Source: Polynucleobacter sp. MWH-Jannik1A5 (GTDB taxonomy: Bacteria; Pseudomonadota; Gammaproteobacteria; Burkholderiales; Burkholderiaceae). Taken from it: a stretch of DNA of 64,000 nt. This document shows, one piece after another, positions 52,486-61,341 of the stretch; the first letter of the stretch is position 1; the number at the start of each line of letters is the position of its first letter. A program made the position numbers and the translations under genes. The notes below the pieces were generated by a model that worked only from the letters and a program-made list of their open reading frames with translations, was not told where the DNA came from and did no database searches. The stretch is from positions 1 to 64,000 of the forward strand of contig NZ_JACVPQ010000001.1 of assembly GCF_018881795.1 (NCBI RefSeq), written 5' to 3'.

Positions 52486-53817
52486 CTATTTAGCGGTAGG
52501 AAGACAGTTCATATAGAAGCGCTTGATCTCTTGATCACAACTCACATCTCTTGGCTCAATGGGTCTTTGTAGGGAAATACCTTCGATCGTTTTACAACGA
52601 CTGAGGGCTACATATACCTGCCCTGAGGCAAAGGCTCCCGATGAGAGATCAACCTTTACTTTATCGAGAGTCTTGCCCTGACTCTTGTGAATAGTCACAG
52701 CCCAAGCAAGCATTAGCGGAATCTGCACGTAAGTGCCGATGATGCTCGGAGAGATCTTCCCCGACATCATGTCGTGATCATAGCGATAGGATTCCCACTG
52801 ATGACCAGTCACTTCAACGGTATTAGAGTAAGGGCCGTTTTGCACCATGACCTTTACCTTGTCTGGCAGCATCTCACGCACGACTCCGATCGTGCCGTTG
52901 ACCCAACGCTTTGGGAAACCCGGATCAGTTGCTGTAAACATCACCTTAGCGCCGACCTTGAGTACTAAACTATTTGGTGACGGTAGATTGCGCTCATCGA
53001 CATTGAATTTTCCAGTCGATTTACCGGCATACACCTTACCCTCGGTGGTAATGGCTCGCAGCCCTGCTCCATTGATTTGATCAGCGCGGGCATTTGTCGT
53101 GGTGAGAGTAATAGTCTGCTCATCAACTTGTTCATCTTTGCGATAGCACTGCGCATTGAGGATATCAATGGCCTCATCAACATCTTGATTAATCCGAATG
53201 CGGTTGAGTAGACCGGCAAAGTGCTCATCTTTTTGTCGAAATATCTTAGAGAGCTCAACCATCGTGACATCTTTGCGATGCAATGCCATAGCGCAGAAGA
53301 AATAAGGTCCCTCATATCCACGATCAGCCAGCACTTGCATATCGCTACTCGAGACCACCGGGGGTAGCTGAAATAAATCCCCAACAAACATCACTTGAAT
53401 GCCGCCAAAGGGCTTGCCTTTTTGCGGACCGTTCTCGCGCAGAAATAAATCCATCGCATCGACCATGTCAGCACGCACCATGGAGATCTCATCAATGATG
53501 AGTAAACGAATCTCTTTATATAGACGCTTATCACGAAGTGGCTTGATGTCTTCCTCAGGGAAGATGAGTCGCGGTGGCAATCTAAAGAAGGAGTGAATTG
53601 TTACCCCTTTGACTTGCAATGCAGCAACCCCTGTAGGAGCAACCACCACCACATTACCCGGAATAGCCTCACGCAGATAACCAATTAAAGTGGTTTTGCC
53701 AGTACCCGCTTTACCACTAACAAAGATATAAGGATCGTGCCGCTCTATAGCCTCAATCACCGCCTCGTAATCAGGTGTGATTTCTATATCGGAGAATTGC
53801 GGGATTGGGGTAGACAT
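52486..53817 (-). CDS. Pif1-like superfamily 1B DNA helicase / AAA ATPase
   Basis: 443 residues. Walker A (IFVSGKAGTGKTTLIGYL), motif Ia (VVVVAPTGVAALQVKGVTIH), Walker B (LLIIDEISMVRADMVDAMDL), motif III (VMFVGDLFQLPPVVSSSDMQ), a core FRQKDEHFAGLLNRIR region, and C-terminal motifs AWAVTIHKSQGKTLDKVKVD and VYVALSRC. This pattern fits the short bacterial Pif1/RecD2-like helicases, which unwind DNA 5' to 3' and resolve G-quadruplexes or R-loops. Complete. Next to the mazEF pair and the SUMF1-domain gene, with no clear operon partner. Confidence 0.9.
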   Translation of the reverse strand: MSTPIPQFSDIEITPDYEAVIEAIERHDPYIFVSGKAGTGKTTLIGYLREAIPGNVVVVAPTGVAALQVKGVTIHSFFRLPPRLIFPEEDIKPLRDKRLYKEIRLLIIDEISMVRADMVDAMDLFLRENGPQKGKPFGGIQVMFVGDLFQLPPVVSSSDMQVLADRGYEGPYFFCAMALHRKDVTMVELSKIFRQKDEHFAGLLNRIRINQDVDEAIDILNAQCYRKDEQVDEQTITLTTTNARADQINGAGLRAITTEGKVYAGKSTGKFNVDERNLPSPNSLVLKVGAKVMFTATDPGFPKRWVNGTIGVVREMLPDKVKVMVQNGPYSNTVEVTGHQWESYRYDHDMMSGKISPSIIGTYVQIPLMLAWAVTIHKSQGKTLDKVKVDLSSGAFASGQVYVALSRCKTIEGISLQRPIEPRDVSCDQEIKRFYMNCLPTAK

Positions 53818-53820
53818 CCC

Positions 53821-54606
53821 CTATTGTTTCACGGCATCAGCTACACACCGAAATCCAATGTAAACCACAGCGATATCACCTGGTTTTGATTCCACATCAG
53901 ACTCCTGTTGTCTTTCGGGGCCATACCACCATGAAGCGCCACGAGTAATGTAGCCACCATTGCGCTCTGTTGCAGTCCATTCCCAGACATTACCGCCCAT
54001 GTCATACATACCATTGACGCCAGGCTTAGTAGTGTTGGTCGTCACGTGCCCAGCGCCGCGATTCAATGCCCCTGCAGGCGCTAAGCCCTTGTAGTCACCG
54101 CAGCCGCTTAAGCAATGCGATGGAGAAGGATTGCTGCCACCTGGAAATGGGTAGCGCTGGCCTTTGGTGTAGCCTGCTGGAGGGTTGGCTCTTTGCTCCA
54201 GAAAAGCAGCGCCAGTCCATTCCGCATCCGCAGGCAAACGTTTGCCGTAGTAACGACAAATCGCTTCTGCCTCTTTTTGATTTAGATGAACTGCTGGCTC
54301 AGCATCTTTTGCTGGAACGCCATAAGGCGTTTTCCATGTCCATCCTGGTTTTTGTACAAAACCGCCTTCATACGATAGACCGCCACCCTTCTTCTCTGCG
54401 GCACTAACAAAGCCAGTCGATGCGGCATATGTTTTGACATCGGCAATAGTCATCTCGGTTTGATCCCAAACGAGATTACCAACCTGGGCCGTGGGAATAG
54501 ATGATTTTGGAGCGCTCTGACTTGGAGATGACCTCAGCATGAAGTACGCAGCAATGGCTGTGAGCAGCAGTCCAAATAGGACGGTAGAGAAATCAAATTT
54601 TTTCAT
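53821..54606 (-). CDS. Membrane-anchored SUMF1/FGE-sulfatase-domain protein
   Basis: 261 residues. N-terminal membrane segment (about 8-24, TVLFGLLLTAIAAYFML) followed by a formylglycine-generating-enzyme-like domain: AVHLNQKEAEAICRYYGKRL, PADAEWTGAAFLEQRANPPA, GVNGMYDMGGNVWEWTATER, GGYITRGASWWYGPERQQES and IGFRCVADAV. The family includes formylglycine generators and non-haem iron or C-type-lectin-like proteins. Cysteines are present (SHCLSGCGDYKG) but I cannot say that they match the FGE active pair. No sulfatase gene is nearby, so its role is unknown. Confidence 0.85.
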   Translation of the reverse strand: MKKFDFSTVLFGLLLTAIAAYFMLRSSPSQSAPKSSIPTAQVGNLVWDQTEMTIADVKTYAASTGFVSAAEKKGGGLSYEGGFVQKPGWTWKTPYGVPAKDAEPAVHLNQKEAEAICRYYGKRLPADAEWTGAAFLEQRANPPAGYTKGQRYPFPGGSNPSPSHCLSGCGDYKGLAPAGALNRGAGHVTTNTTKPGVNGMYDMGGNVWEWTATERNGGYITRGASWWYGPERQQESDVESKPGDIAVVYIGFRCVADAVKQ

Positions 54607-54623
54607 ATCAGAGACTGTAATAG

Positions 54624-54644
54624 AAAAAGCTCCACTAGGGAGCT
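54624..54644 (-). terminator. Terminator after tRNA-His
   Basis: Minus strand: AGCTCC, 5-base loop, GGAGCT, T4-5. It lies 15 bases past the tRNA 3' end and just upstream of the SUMF1-domain gene. Confidence 0.8.
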
Positions 54645-54658
54645 CTCGAGATATTTAG

Positions 54659-54735
54659 TGGGGCGAACGACGGGGCTCGAACCCGCGACAACCAGAATCA
54701 CAATCTGGGACTCTACCAACTGAGCTACGTCCGCC
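54659..54735 (-). tRNA. tRNA-His (anticodon GUG)
   Basis: 77 bases including CCA. Acceptor GGCGGACG/CGTTCGCC gives the extra G-1:C73 pair that marks tRNA-His. D loop AGCTCAGTTGGTAGAG, anticodon loop TTGTGAT giving GUG, T loop GGTTCGAGCCC. Confidence 0.96.
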
Positions 54736-54801
54736 ACTGAAGACATAGATTATAGCTTTTTGCTCAAAAACCTGTCAAAAATACCCCTTTGCAGCCCGTA
54801 T

Positions 54802-55893
54802 TTAGGGGCTTTCGAACTCAAAAGCAGCCCAATCTCCAAGGCACAAGCTTGCATCGATAAAGAAGTCTGTGATTGCCGCCTTACTCTGAACTTTAGCTAA
54901 GGCATGGTGATCTGAGAGTCGTTGACGCCAGTAGCGAGAACCCGCCCTGCCATGAGCAAGGCCCAAAATATGTCTAGTGAAAGCGCCTATATAGAAAGGC
55001 TTACCTTTAGCCTGGCATTCATCAAACCAGGCATGGACTTGCTTCACCAATGCAATTTGGATGCGGTGCCATTCGGTTTCACTAAAGAGGTATCCGGCAG
55101 CATCTCCATTGGTATTAATCATGTCGTCCCAACCCAAGAGCAATGCCGGGAAATGATAGGCTGCCCTACCAACCATGAAGCCATCAAAGCTGTCCCAATG
55201 ACCGGCAATTTGTTCGTTAGTTTCTAGACCGCCATTGAGCAACACTTTTAAATTCGGAAACTGCTTCTGTGCATCGAGCCTGAGTTTGGCAGCCACTTCA
55301 TAGCGCAGCGGTGGTTTACTCCGATTCTCTTTGGGAGATAAACCTTTAAGCACTGCATTGCGCGCATGAATGGTGACTTGGCTTGCGCCAGCATCGGCTA
55401 CAGCCAAGATAAAGTTCAGGGCAAATTGATAATCAGCTTCTGAGTTTGCAGCATCCATGGAATCTAAGCCTAGGCGATGCTTTACAGAAATCGGAATATC
55501 CACCACACCCTTCATTGCCTTGACGCACTCCGCCACCAGATTAGGCTCTGCCATTAAGCATGCACCAAAGGCACCGCGCTGAACGCGCTCAGAAGGACAG
55601 CCGCAATTCAAATCGATTTCATCGTAGCCCCACTGTTGAGCAAGTGCGGCTGACTTTGCTAGATCGGAGGGCTCTGCGCCGCCTAATTGCAAAACTACGG
55701 GGTGTTGATCGTGCGAGAAATCTAAATGACGTGGCACATCGCCATGTATGAGTGCACCCGTGGTGACCATCTCGGTATAGAGAACAGCCTCTTTAGTAAG
55801 CGTGCGATGAAAAGAGCGGCAATGGCGATCAGTCCATTCCATCATGGGGGCGACAGCAAAGCGTTTCTTTTGGGGTTGAGTCATAAACATCAA
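54802..55893 (-). CDS. dusA: tRNA-dihydrouridine(20/20a) synthase
   Basis: 363 residues. FMN-dependent reduction of uridine 20/20a in tRNA D-loops. Motifs: FAVAPMMEWTDRHCRSFHRT, HPVVLQLGGAEPSDLAKSAA, YDEIDLNCGCPSERVQRGAF with the catalytic cysteine in GACLM, ISVKHRLGLDSMDA, VTIHARNAVLKGLSPKENRS and VLLNGGLETNEQI. The PKENR and GL-D features favour DusA over DusB/C. Starts at MMFMTQPQKK; either of the first methionines could be used. Adjacent to tRNA-His. Confidence 0.95.
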   Translation of the reverse strand: MMFMTQPQKKRFAVAPMMEWTDRHCRSFHRTLTKEAVLYTEMVTTGALIHGDVPRHLDFSHDQHPVVLQLGGAEPSDLAKSAALAQQWGYDEIDLNCGCPSERVQRGAFGACLMAEPNLVAECVKAMKGVVDIPISVKHRLGLDSMDAANSEADYQFALNFILAVADAGASQVTIHARNAVLKGLSPKENRSKPPLRYEVAAKLRLDAQKQFPNLKVLLNGGLETNEQIAGHWDSFDGFMVGRAAYHFPALLLGWDDMINTNGDAAGYLFSETEWHRIQIALVKQVHAWFDECQAKGKPFYIGAFTRHILGLAHGRAGSRYWRQRLSDHHALAKVQSKAAITDFFIDASLCLGDWAAFEFESP

Positions 55894-55920
55894 TAAAAGT
55901 GCAATATAGGCGCCATTTTA

Positions 55921-55956
55921 AATGGATAAGGACAACCGAAGTTGCCCTTATCCATT
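55921..55956. terminator. Long near-perfect hairpin between dusA and the 84-residue protein gene
   Basis: A 16-bp stem (AATGGATAAGGACAAC against GTTGCCCTTATCCATT, one A-C mismatch) with a CGAA tetraloop. It lies about 25 bases past the 55981 gene stop and about 28 bases before the dusA start. No proper T run follows on the minus strand, so it may be an atypical terminator or a dusA leader structure. Confidence 0.55.
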
Positions 55957-55980
55957 CTGAGTACAGAGACTCTTTTTTAC

Positions 55981-56235
55981 TTACTTGAGCTTGGCTAACT
56001 TTGCCTCAAGCTCCACTGCGAGATCTAAAGCGCCCATATATCCAGACTTGAGATGGTTTGGCAGATCAGGATCGCCAACCATAGCCCCCAAAGTCTCTAC
56101 CAAACTAAACACGATACCTTTGGCCGCACCAGCCGCAATCGAATTGCTGGCCACAGCTTCATCAATATGATTTACAGCATCCAGAAAATAATCATGTCCC
56201 GGTAGGCCGTCTGGCCCCAAAGCTTCTTTAGTCAT
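55981..56235 (-). CDS. Small helical protein of unknown function
   Basis: 84 residues, mostly helical and acidic: GLPGHDYFLDAVNHIDEAVA, ASNSIAAGAAKGIVFSLVET, LPNHLKSGYMGALDLAVELE. No signal peptide or recognised domain. It lies 24 bases after the 127-residue host-factor-like protein on the same strand, so the two are probably one transcript. Confidence 0.7.
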   Translation of the reverse strand: MTKEALGPDGLPGHDYFLDAVNHIDEAVASNSIAAGAAKGIVFSLVETLGAMVGDPDLPNHLKSGYMGALDLAVELEAKLAKLK

Positions 56236-56259
56236 TTGCGTTTTCCTATATATCTAGAT

Positions 56260-56643
56260 TTACAGCATTTGATCCGCTTTATAGAAAAACTTGCGCGCAT
56301 AAGCAAGAATCTCTTTATCGGTAGGATGATCAACCGTTTCTACGCCAACAATGTTTTCAGCAATCTTAGCGTCATGTTTATGTGCATGCTTAATTAATTC
56401 TAATTTTGCAGAACCTGGTCCCAGAATCAAAATTTCCTTGGATTCATTTACGGCATTAATGACTGAATGCAAATACTTGGAGTCTAGAGCAAGTTTGCCG
56501 CTACCCACTTCACCGCCCTTGTGATGCAAATGAGCATGAGTGGTTTTGCTGCGAATCACTTCAGCTTCACTAGCCTGTTCACTTAAAAACATTACATGAG
56601 CTTCTTTATGGTCAATCCAAATAACTGCGTGATTTAATGACAT
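56260..56643 (-). CDS. eRF1/Pelota domain-3-like 'translational machinery' protein
   Basis: 127 residues. N-terminal HAVIWIDHKEAHVMFLSEQA, a histidine-rich stretch (THAHLHHKGGE), then SKEILILGPGSAKLELIKHA with the GPGxAK turn, and AKIAENIVGVETVDHPTDKE at the end. This matches the short betaproteobacterial proteins annotated as translational machinery proteins, which share the C-terminal fold of eRF1. The cellular role is not established; ribosome-linked function is inferred from the fold. Divergent from the FMN glutamate-synthase-like gene. Confidence 0.75.
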   Translation of the reverse strand: MSLNHAVIWIDHKEAHVMFLSEQASEAEVIRSKTTHAHLHHKGGEVGSGKLALDSKYLHSVINAVNESKEILILGPGSAKLELIKHAHKHDAKIAENIVGVETVDHPTDKEILAYARKFFYKADQML

Positions 56644-56784
56644 ATTCTTCCTATTATTAATAATGACTACCCTTTGAGAATACTCCTGCCAGGCCGCATA
56701 AATGCCTTATACGCTTGATTTAAGTCAAATGAACAGAATTAGCATTAAATTCGTATACTGAAATTATTCACATTTAGGTTAAAT

Positions 56785-58425
56785 ATGGCCATCTCACCCA
56801 ATAAATACATACCCATTAGATACATTCCATTTGGACTGTGTATTTTGGCGGCCATCGCTAGTTTTGCAGCGCTAGAGCTCCATCGGCAAGCATACCAATT
56901 CATGCTGATATTTGGATTCCTAAGTTTGGTTGGCATTTATGATCTCCTGCAAACCAAAGTGGCCATCCTGCGCAACTATCCAGTAATTGGACATCTACGT
57001 TTCATGCTCGAGTTTATTCGCCCGGAAATTCGACAGTACTTTATTGAGGGTGACAATGATGAAACCCCCTTCTCTAAAGAGCAACGCACTTTAGTCTATT
57101 CACGCGCTAAGGCTGTGCCCGATGAAATTCCATTCGGAACTACTTTAGATGTGATGGCCCCGGGATATCAATGGATTAACCAATCACTAGCCCCTACCCG
57201 CTTGCTGAGTCACAACTTTCGAATTGAGATTGGCGGAAAAGACTGCAAACAAAAATATTCGGCCAGTATTTTTAATATCTCAGCAATGAGTTTTGGATCT
57301 CTAAGCGCAAATGCCGTCATGGCCTTAAATCTTGGCGCCAAAAAAGGTGGTTTTGCTCACGACACAGGTGAAGGATCCATCTCCAAATACCATCGCATCC
57401 ATGGTGGCGACCTCATTTGGGAGATTGGCTCCGGCTACTTTGGCTGTCGCAATCCTGATGGTAGATTTAATGCGGAAAAATATACTGAGAATGCCGTTGA
57501 TCCTCAGGTCAAAATGATTGAGCTAAAGTTAAGTCAAGGTGCTAAACCTGGTCATGGCGGCATTCTGCCAGGCTCAAAGGTAACAGCTGAAATTGCTGCT
57601 GCGCGTGGCGTTAAAGAAGGTGAGGCTTGCATCTCCCCTGCTTCGCATAGCGCTTTTTCTACTCCGCTAGAGCTAATGTATTTTATTAAGACACTACGTG
57701 ATCTTTCTGGTGGCAAACCAGTTGGATTTAAATTCTGCGTAGGTCACCCATGGGAGTGGTTTGGCATTGTTAAAGCCATGCTAGAAACCGGCATCTATCC
57801 TGACTTCATTGTGGTGGATGGATCTGAAGGTGGCACAGGCGCATCACCAGTTGAATTTACTAATCACGTTGGCACTCCACTTCAAGAAGGGTTGCGTCTG
57901 GTTCACAACACACTGGTTGGCGTGAATCTTCGCGATCAAATTAAGATTGGTTGCGCTGGAAAAATAATTAGCGCATTTGATATGGCGGTTGCCTTTGCCT
58001 TGGGCGCAGACTGGTGCAACAGTGCCCGTGGTTTTATGTTCTCCATTGGATGTATTCAGGCGCAGGTATGCAATACCGGAAACTGCCCTACCGGAGTGAC
58101 CACGCAGAATCCATTACGCCAAAAGGCACTAGTGGTTCCAAATAAAGCCGAGCGCGTATTTAATTTCCACAATGAAACTCTAAAGACATTAAAGGCACTG
58201 GTTGAGGCGGCAGGACTACATCACCCTGGTGAGATTGATGCACCGCACATCATTCGACGCATCAACAAACATGAAGTACGCCTTTTATCCTTCTTGTTGC
58301 CAGAAATGCCAGCAGGACTTCTGCTTACAGCCGATCACATTGATCCGAACCTAAATTTACCGCGAGTTTTTGAACTGTATTGGCATCGCTCGCAAGCGCA
58401 GAGCTTTTCTGCCTTAAAAAACTAG
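56785..58425 (+). CDS. FMN-binding glutamate synthase-family protein, membrane-anchored
   Basis: 546 residues. Two N-terminal hydrophobic stretches (about 10-27 and 34-52) are followed by the GltB-type FMN barrel: NISAMSFGSLSANAVMALNL, GGFAHDTGEGSISKYHRIHG, GDLIWEIGSGYFGCRNPDGR, ELKLSQGAKPGHGGILPGSK, DFIVVDGSEGGTGASPVEFT and a cysteine-rich end (IGCIQAQVCNTGNCPTGVTT) for the Fe-S cluster. It lacks the amidotransferase domain of full glutamate synthase, so ammonia donation and the actual reaction are uncertain. Single gene. Confidence 0.9.
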   Translation: MAISPNKYIPIRYIPFGLCILAAIASFAALELHRQAYQFMLIFGFLSLVGIYDLLQTKVAILRNYPVIGHLRFMLEFIRPEIRQYFIEGDNDETPFSKEQRTLVYSRAKAVPDEIPFGTTLDVMAPGYQWINQSLAPTRLLSHNFRIEIGGKDCKQKYSASIFNISAMSFGSLSANAVMALNLGAKKGGFAHDTGEGSISKYHRIHGGDLIWEIGSGYFGCRNPDGRFNAEKYTENAVDPQVKMIELKLSQGAKPGHGGILPGSKVTAEIAAARGVKEGEACISPASHSAFSTPLELMYFIKTLRDLSGGKPVGFKFCVGHPWEWFGIVKAMLETGIYPDFIVVDGSEGGTGASPVEFTNHVGTPLQEGLRLVHNTLVGVNLRDQIKIGCAGKIISAFDMAVAFALGADWCNSARGFMFSIGCIQAQVCNTGNCPTGVTTQNPLRQKALVVPNKAERVFNFHNETLKTLKALVEAAGLHHPGEIDAPHIIRRINKHEVRLLSFLLPEMPAGLLLTADHIDPNLNLPRVFELYWHRSQAQSFSALKN

Positions 58426-58445
58426 AGCGCTCAAGGCTAACTCTT

Positions 58446-59342
58446 TTAAATCAACAGCTCCTGCTGACTGTTAAACACCCTTAGCTGCCCAGTAATAGGG
58501 TCTTGGAATGAGACCTCCTTGGCCAATAACTGTAGAGGCTTAGAAAAGTCCAAGTCATATTCTTGATACGGAGTAAGAATTGGATAGATTTGATCGTTTT
58601 TAATTGGAACACCTAAGGAGTTTAGGTGACACCGTAGCTGATGCTTTTTGCCGCTGCCAGGCGTTAGTCGATATCTTGCGAACGGTTCCTTGACCTCCAG
58701 AATCTCAATCAAGGTATCTGAATTTGGCTCACCCTGCACTTCATGCATCTGCAAGAAATGCTCAGATTCCTCCAGGCGACTTTGATAAGTCATCGGAAGC
58801 TTTTGTTGGAGTTCATTTGAGTACGGCGCAATAGCCTCATACACCTTCTTCACCGCTCTATCTCTGAATAGGTTTTGATATTGGGCACGCTCATTTGGAT
58901 TTACCGAAAAGATGACTAAGCCAGCGGTATCTCGATCAATGCGATGAATGGGGCTTAGCGTTTGAATGCCTGTAGTTTTCTTGAGGCGATTGAGCAAAGT
59001 TTGATGCAAATAAAGACCGCTCGGTGTTACCGGTAAAAAGTGGGGTTTATCAGCAACCAGAATATGCTCATCTTGATAGAGAATTTTCTCTTCAAATGGA
59101 ATTTCTGGCTCGCGCTCTAACCTTCTGAAATAGACTAAATGCGTATTAGGGAGGTATTGATCATTGGCTTCTAAAGTATTGCCCTCTTGATCAAGAATCA
59201 GACCCTCATTGAAACGAGATACCCACTCGCCTTCTGCAATATGAGGAAATTGTTTTAGAAAAAAGGAGAGTAAATTCGAGTGAGCTTGATCAGCGGGTAG
59301 ATATACCCGCGATGCCGATACCCCTTCTGAATTAACCTTCAT
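58446..59342 (-). CDS. RluA-family pseudouridine synthase
   Basis: 298 residues. Motif II with the catalytic aspartate is LSPIHRIDRDTAGLVIFSVN (HRIDRxTxGL). Other family parts are ILVADKPHFLPVTPSGLYLH, VYEAIAPYSNELQQK, RYRLTPGSGKKHQLRCHLNS (the RLxTGRxHQ-like motif) and NDQIYP. It lacks an S4 domain. It resembles the short RluA-like group whose members modify 23S rRNA or tRNA; the target base cannot be read. Convergent with the FMN glutamate-synthase-like gene. Confidence 0.9.
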   Translation of the reverse strand: MKVNSEGVSASRVYLPADQAHSNLLSFFLKQFPHIAEGEWVSRFNEGLILDQEGNTLEANDQYLPNTHLVYFRRLEREPEIPFEEKILYQDEHILVADKPHFLPVTPSGLYLHQTLLNRLKKTTGIQTLSPIHRIDRDTAGLVIFSVNPNERAQYQNLFRDRAVKKVYEAIAPYSNELQQKLPMTYQSRLEESEHFLQMHEVQGEPNSDTLIEILEVKEPFARYRLTPGSGKKHQLRCHLNSLGVPIKNDQIYPILTPYQEYDLDFSKPLQLLAKEVSFQDPITGQLRVFNSQQELLI

Positions 59343-59388
59343 AAAGCTCCACTGAAAAATACCCTTAGGAGCTTAGTTTAAATTAATC

Positions 59389-60435
59389 TCAAATAGCTTT
59401 GAAATAGCGATCTTTTATCCACAGAGCAACTGCAACCAAGCCAATCATAATCGGCACCTCAACAAGAGGGCCAATCACCGCTGCAAATGCCGCACCAGAA
59501 TTAATGCCAAATACAGCTATGGCAACTGCAATGGCAAGCTCAAAGTTATTGCTCGAAGCAGTGAAAGACAAAGTACAACAGCGTTTGTAATCCATACCCA
59601 TCTTGGTTGTTATGACAAAGGTAATCACAAACATTACGCCAAAGTAAATGAGCAATGGGATAGAAATAGTCAATACATCGCCTGGGAGCTGCAATATCAA
59701 TTTACCCTTCAAGCTGAACATCACCACGATTGTGAATAACAAGGCAATTAAAGTAATCTTCCCAATTTTTGGCACAAAGTATTCGTGATACCACTCTTTA
59801 GAAACAAATTTAAGTGCGATATATCTAGTGAGCAAGCCAGCAATACAAGGGATGCCCAAATAGATAAAGACAGTTTTGGCAATTTCTGCAATCGTAATGC
59901 TGACGTTAGAGCCAGCTAAACCAAAGAATGGCGGCAATACTGTTAAGAAGAAATAGGCATACAGACTAAAGAACAGAACTTGAAAAATGGCATTGAATGC
60001 GACTAAGCCAGCTGCATATTCTGTAGAGCCTTTAGCGATGTCATTCCAAACAATGACCATGGCAATGCATGGTGCAATACCTATCAAGATCAGACCGGCC
60101 ATGTACTCTGGTTGATCAGGAACAAAGGTAATCGCCAGAATAAACATGAATGCCGGCGCAATGATCCAGTTCATCAAGAAGGCAATGGCAAAGATCTTCT
60201 TATCTCTAAAGACGTCCGGCAAGTCTTCGTAACGGACCTTTGCAAATGGTGGATACATCATCAAAATCAAGCCAATCGCAATAGGGTAATTAGTACTGCC
60301 TACTTGGAATGAATTGATGAAGCCCTCTACTCCAGGAAAAAAGTATCCCAAGCCAATACCCAGCGCCATCGCGGCAAAGATCCAAACCGTTAAGTATCGA
60401 TCTAGAAAAGACAGTTTTTTGGTTAGTGAAGTCAT
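59389..60435 (-). CDS. acr3: Acr3-family arsenite efflux permease
   Basis: 348 residues, about ten membrane segments. Acr3 landmarks: [57 protein letters not shown], the conserved cysteine in [40 protein letters not shown] and [17 protein letters not shown]. Exports arsenite using the proton gradient. Follows arsC by 8 bases as the last gene of the arsenic operon. Confidence 0.95.
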   Translation of the reverse strand: MTSLTKKLSFLDRYLTVWIFAAMALGIGLGYFFPGVEGFINSFQVGSTNYPIAIGLILMMYPPFAKVRYEDLPDVFRDKKIFAIAFLMNWIIAPAFMFILAITFVPDQPEYMAGLILIGIAPCIAMVIVWNDIAKGSTEYAAGLVAFNAIFQVLFFSLYAYFFLTVLPPFFGLAGSNVSITIAEIAKTVFIYLGIPCIAGLLTRYIALKFVSKEWYHEYFVPKIGKITLIALLFTIVVMFSLKGKLILQLPGDVLTISIPLLIYFGVMFVITFVITTKMGMDYKRCCTLSFTASSNNFELAIAVAIAVFGINSGAAFAAVIGPLVEVPIMIGLVAVALWIKDRYFKAI

Positions 60436-60443
60436 GATGCCGC

Positions 60444-60923
60444 TTATATTTGAGTGTGAATGTTTTTAAGACTCATGGAGTCCAATTTATCTAATGGCAT
60501 TGCAGCCAAGATATCGATGCGCTTTTTGAGGCCATTCATCACCTCATTAAATGCAGCCCTCTTTTCTATATCTGTACCCTGAACTCGGGATGGGTCTGGA
60601 AAGCCCCAGTGTGCAGTTACTGGATTACCCGGCCAGAATGGGCACACCTCACCTGCAGCGTTATCGCAAACAGTAACGATGAAGTCCATCTTAGGTGCAT
60701 TGGGCTCGCCAAAAACGTCCCAGCTTTTGGATTTGAGTAAGGCGCGGTCCATACCAAGCTCTACAGCGATATTTGCCGCAATCGGATTGACACTGGTTCC
60801 AGGTGTAGAGCCTGCTGAGAAACCTCGCAACTTGCCACTCGGATGAGTAGACGCTAAGGCCTCACCCAAAATTGAGCGCGCTGAATTATGAGTGCAAAGA
60901 AAAAGAATGTTGTATTGCTTCAT
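60444..60923 (-). CDS. arsC: Arsenate reductase, thioredoxin-coupled (low-molecular-weight phosphatase fold)
   Basis: 159 residues. The CX5R active-site loop is C10-THNSA-R16 ([18 protein letters not shown]). Cysteines C86 (TVCDNAAGE) and C94 (VCPFWPG) fit the relay pair of the thioredoxin-dependent ArsC. It reduces arsenate to arsenite for export by Acr3. Overlaps arsR by four bases (ATGA-type) and precedes acr3. Confidence 0.95.
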   Translation of the reverse strand: MKQYNILFLCTHNSARSILGEALASTHPSGKLRGFSAGSTPGTSVNPIAANIAVELGMDRALLKSKSWDVFGEPNAPKMDFIVTVCDNAAGEVCPFWPGNPVTAHWGFPDPSRVQGTDIEKRAAFNEVMNGLKKRIDILAAMPLDKLDSMSLKNIHTQI

Positions 60924-61249
60924 ATCGATTTAGACCTTTTAACTACTTTGACAGTGCTGCAATCTTGCCCACCACAACAGTTTTCTAATAAAAATTCACT
61001 AAGACTTTGCACAAGCTTGGCATTCGGGCGATAAATTAAATTCCTGCCCTGCCTCTCAACTATTAAGAGATCCGCATGCACTAGCTCCTTGAGATGAAAA
61101 CTCAAAGTAGCGTTCGGAATACCCAACTTCTCAATAATTTGACTGGGCGTTAGGCCAACATCCCCTCGCTGCACAATCAAACGGAAGACGTTAAGCCTGG
61201 ATTCTTGACCTAAAGCTAAAAAAGCTTGGACAGCGTCTGTATTTTTCAT
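60920..61249 (-). CDS. arsR: ArsR-family arsenic-sensing repressor with C-terminal cysteines
   Basis: 109 residues, winged-helix ArsR fold: AFLALGQESRLNVFRLIVQR, GLTPSQIIEKLGIPNATLSF and HLKELVHADLLIVERQGRNL. It lacks the ELCVCDL helix-3 site of E. coli ArsR. Instead C91, C92 and C97 (NCCGGQDCS) cluster near the C-terminus, as in the Acidithiobacillus ferrooxidans type (two adjacent cysteines plus a third). It represses the arsR-arsC-acr3 operon until arsenite binds. An inverted repeat covers its own start codon. Confidence 0.93.
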   Translation of the reverse strand: MKNTDAVQAFLALGQESRLNVFRLIVQRGDVGLTPSQIIEKLGIPNATLSFHLKELVHADLLIVERQGRNLIYRPNAKLVQSLSEFLLENCCGGQDCSTVKVVKRSKSI

Positions 61250-61271
61250 ATTTCCAATTATATAGAAATAT
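61248..61271. promoter_or_regulatory. Candidate ArsR operator
   Basis: ATATTTC, 10 bases, GAAATAT, overlapping the arsR start codon (ATG at 61249-61247). Location and symmetric spacing suit a dimeric winged-helix repressor. The AT-rich composition lowers certainty. Confidence 0.5.
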
Positions 61272-61283
61272 ATGACATTAATA

Positions 61284-61306
61284 TTACAGGCCGCTAGGGC
61301 CTGTAA
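61284..61306. terminator. Perfect 9-5-9 inverted repeat between tex and arsR
   Basis: TTACAGGCC, 5-base loop, GGCCTGTAA. It lies about 35 bases past the tex stop. It is GC-rich in the middle, but only a poor T run follows on the minus strand; it may end tex transcription or bind a regulator of the ars operon. Confidence 0.5.
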
Positions 61307-61341
61307 ATACTTTGATACTTAGTTTGAGCTTGGCTCACTCT

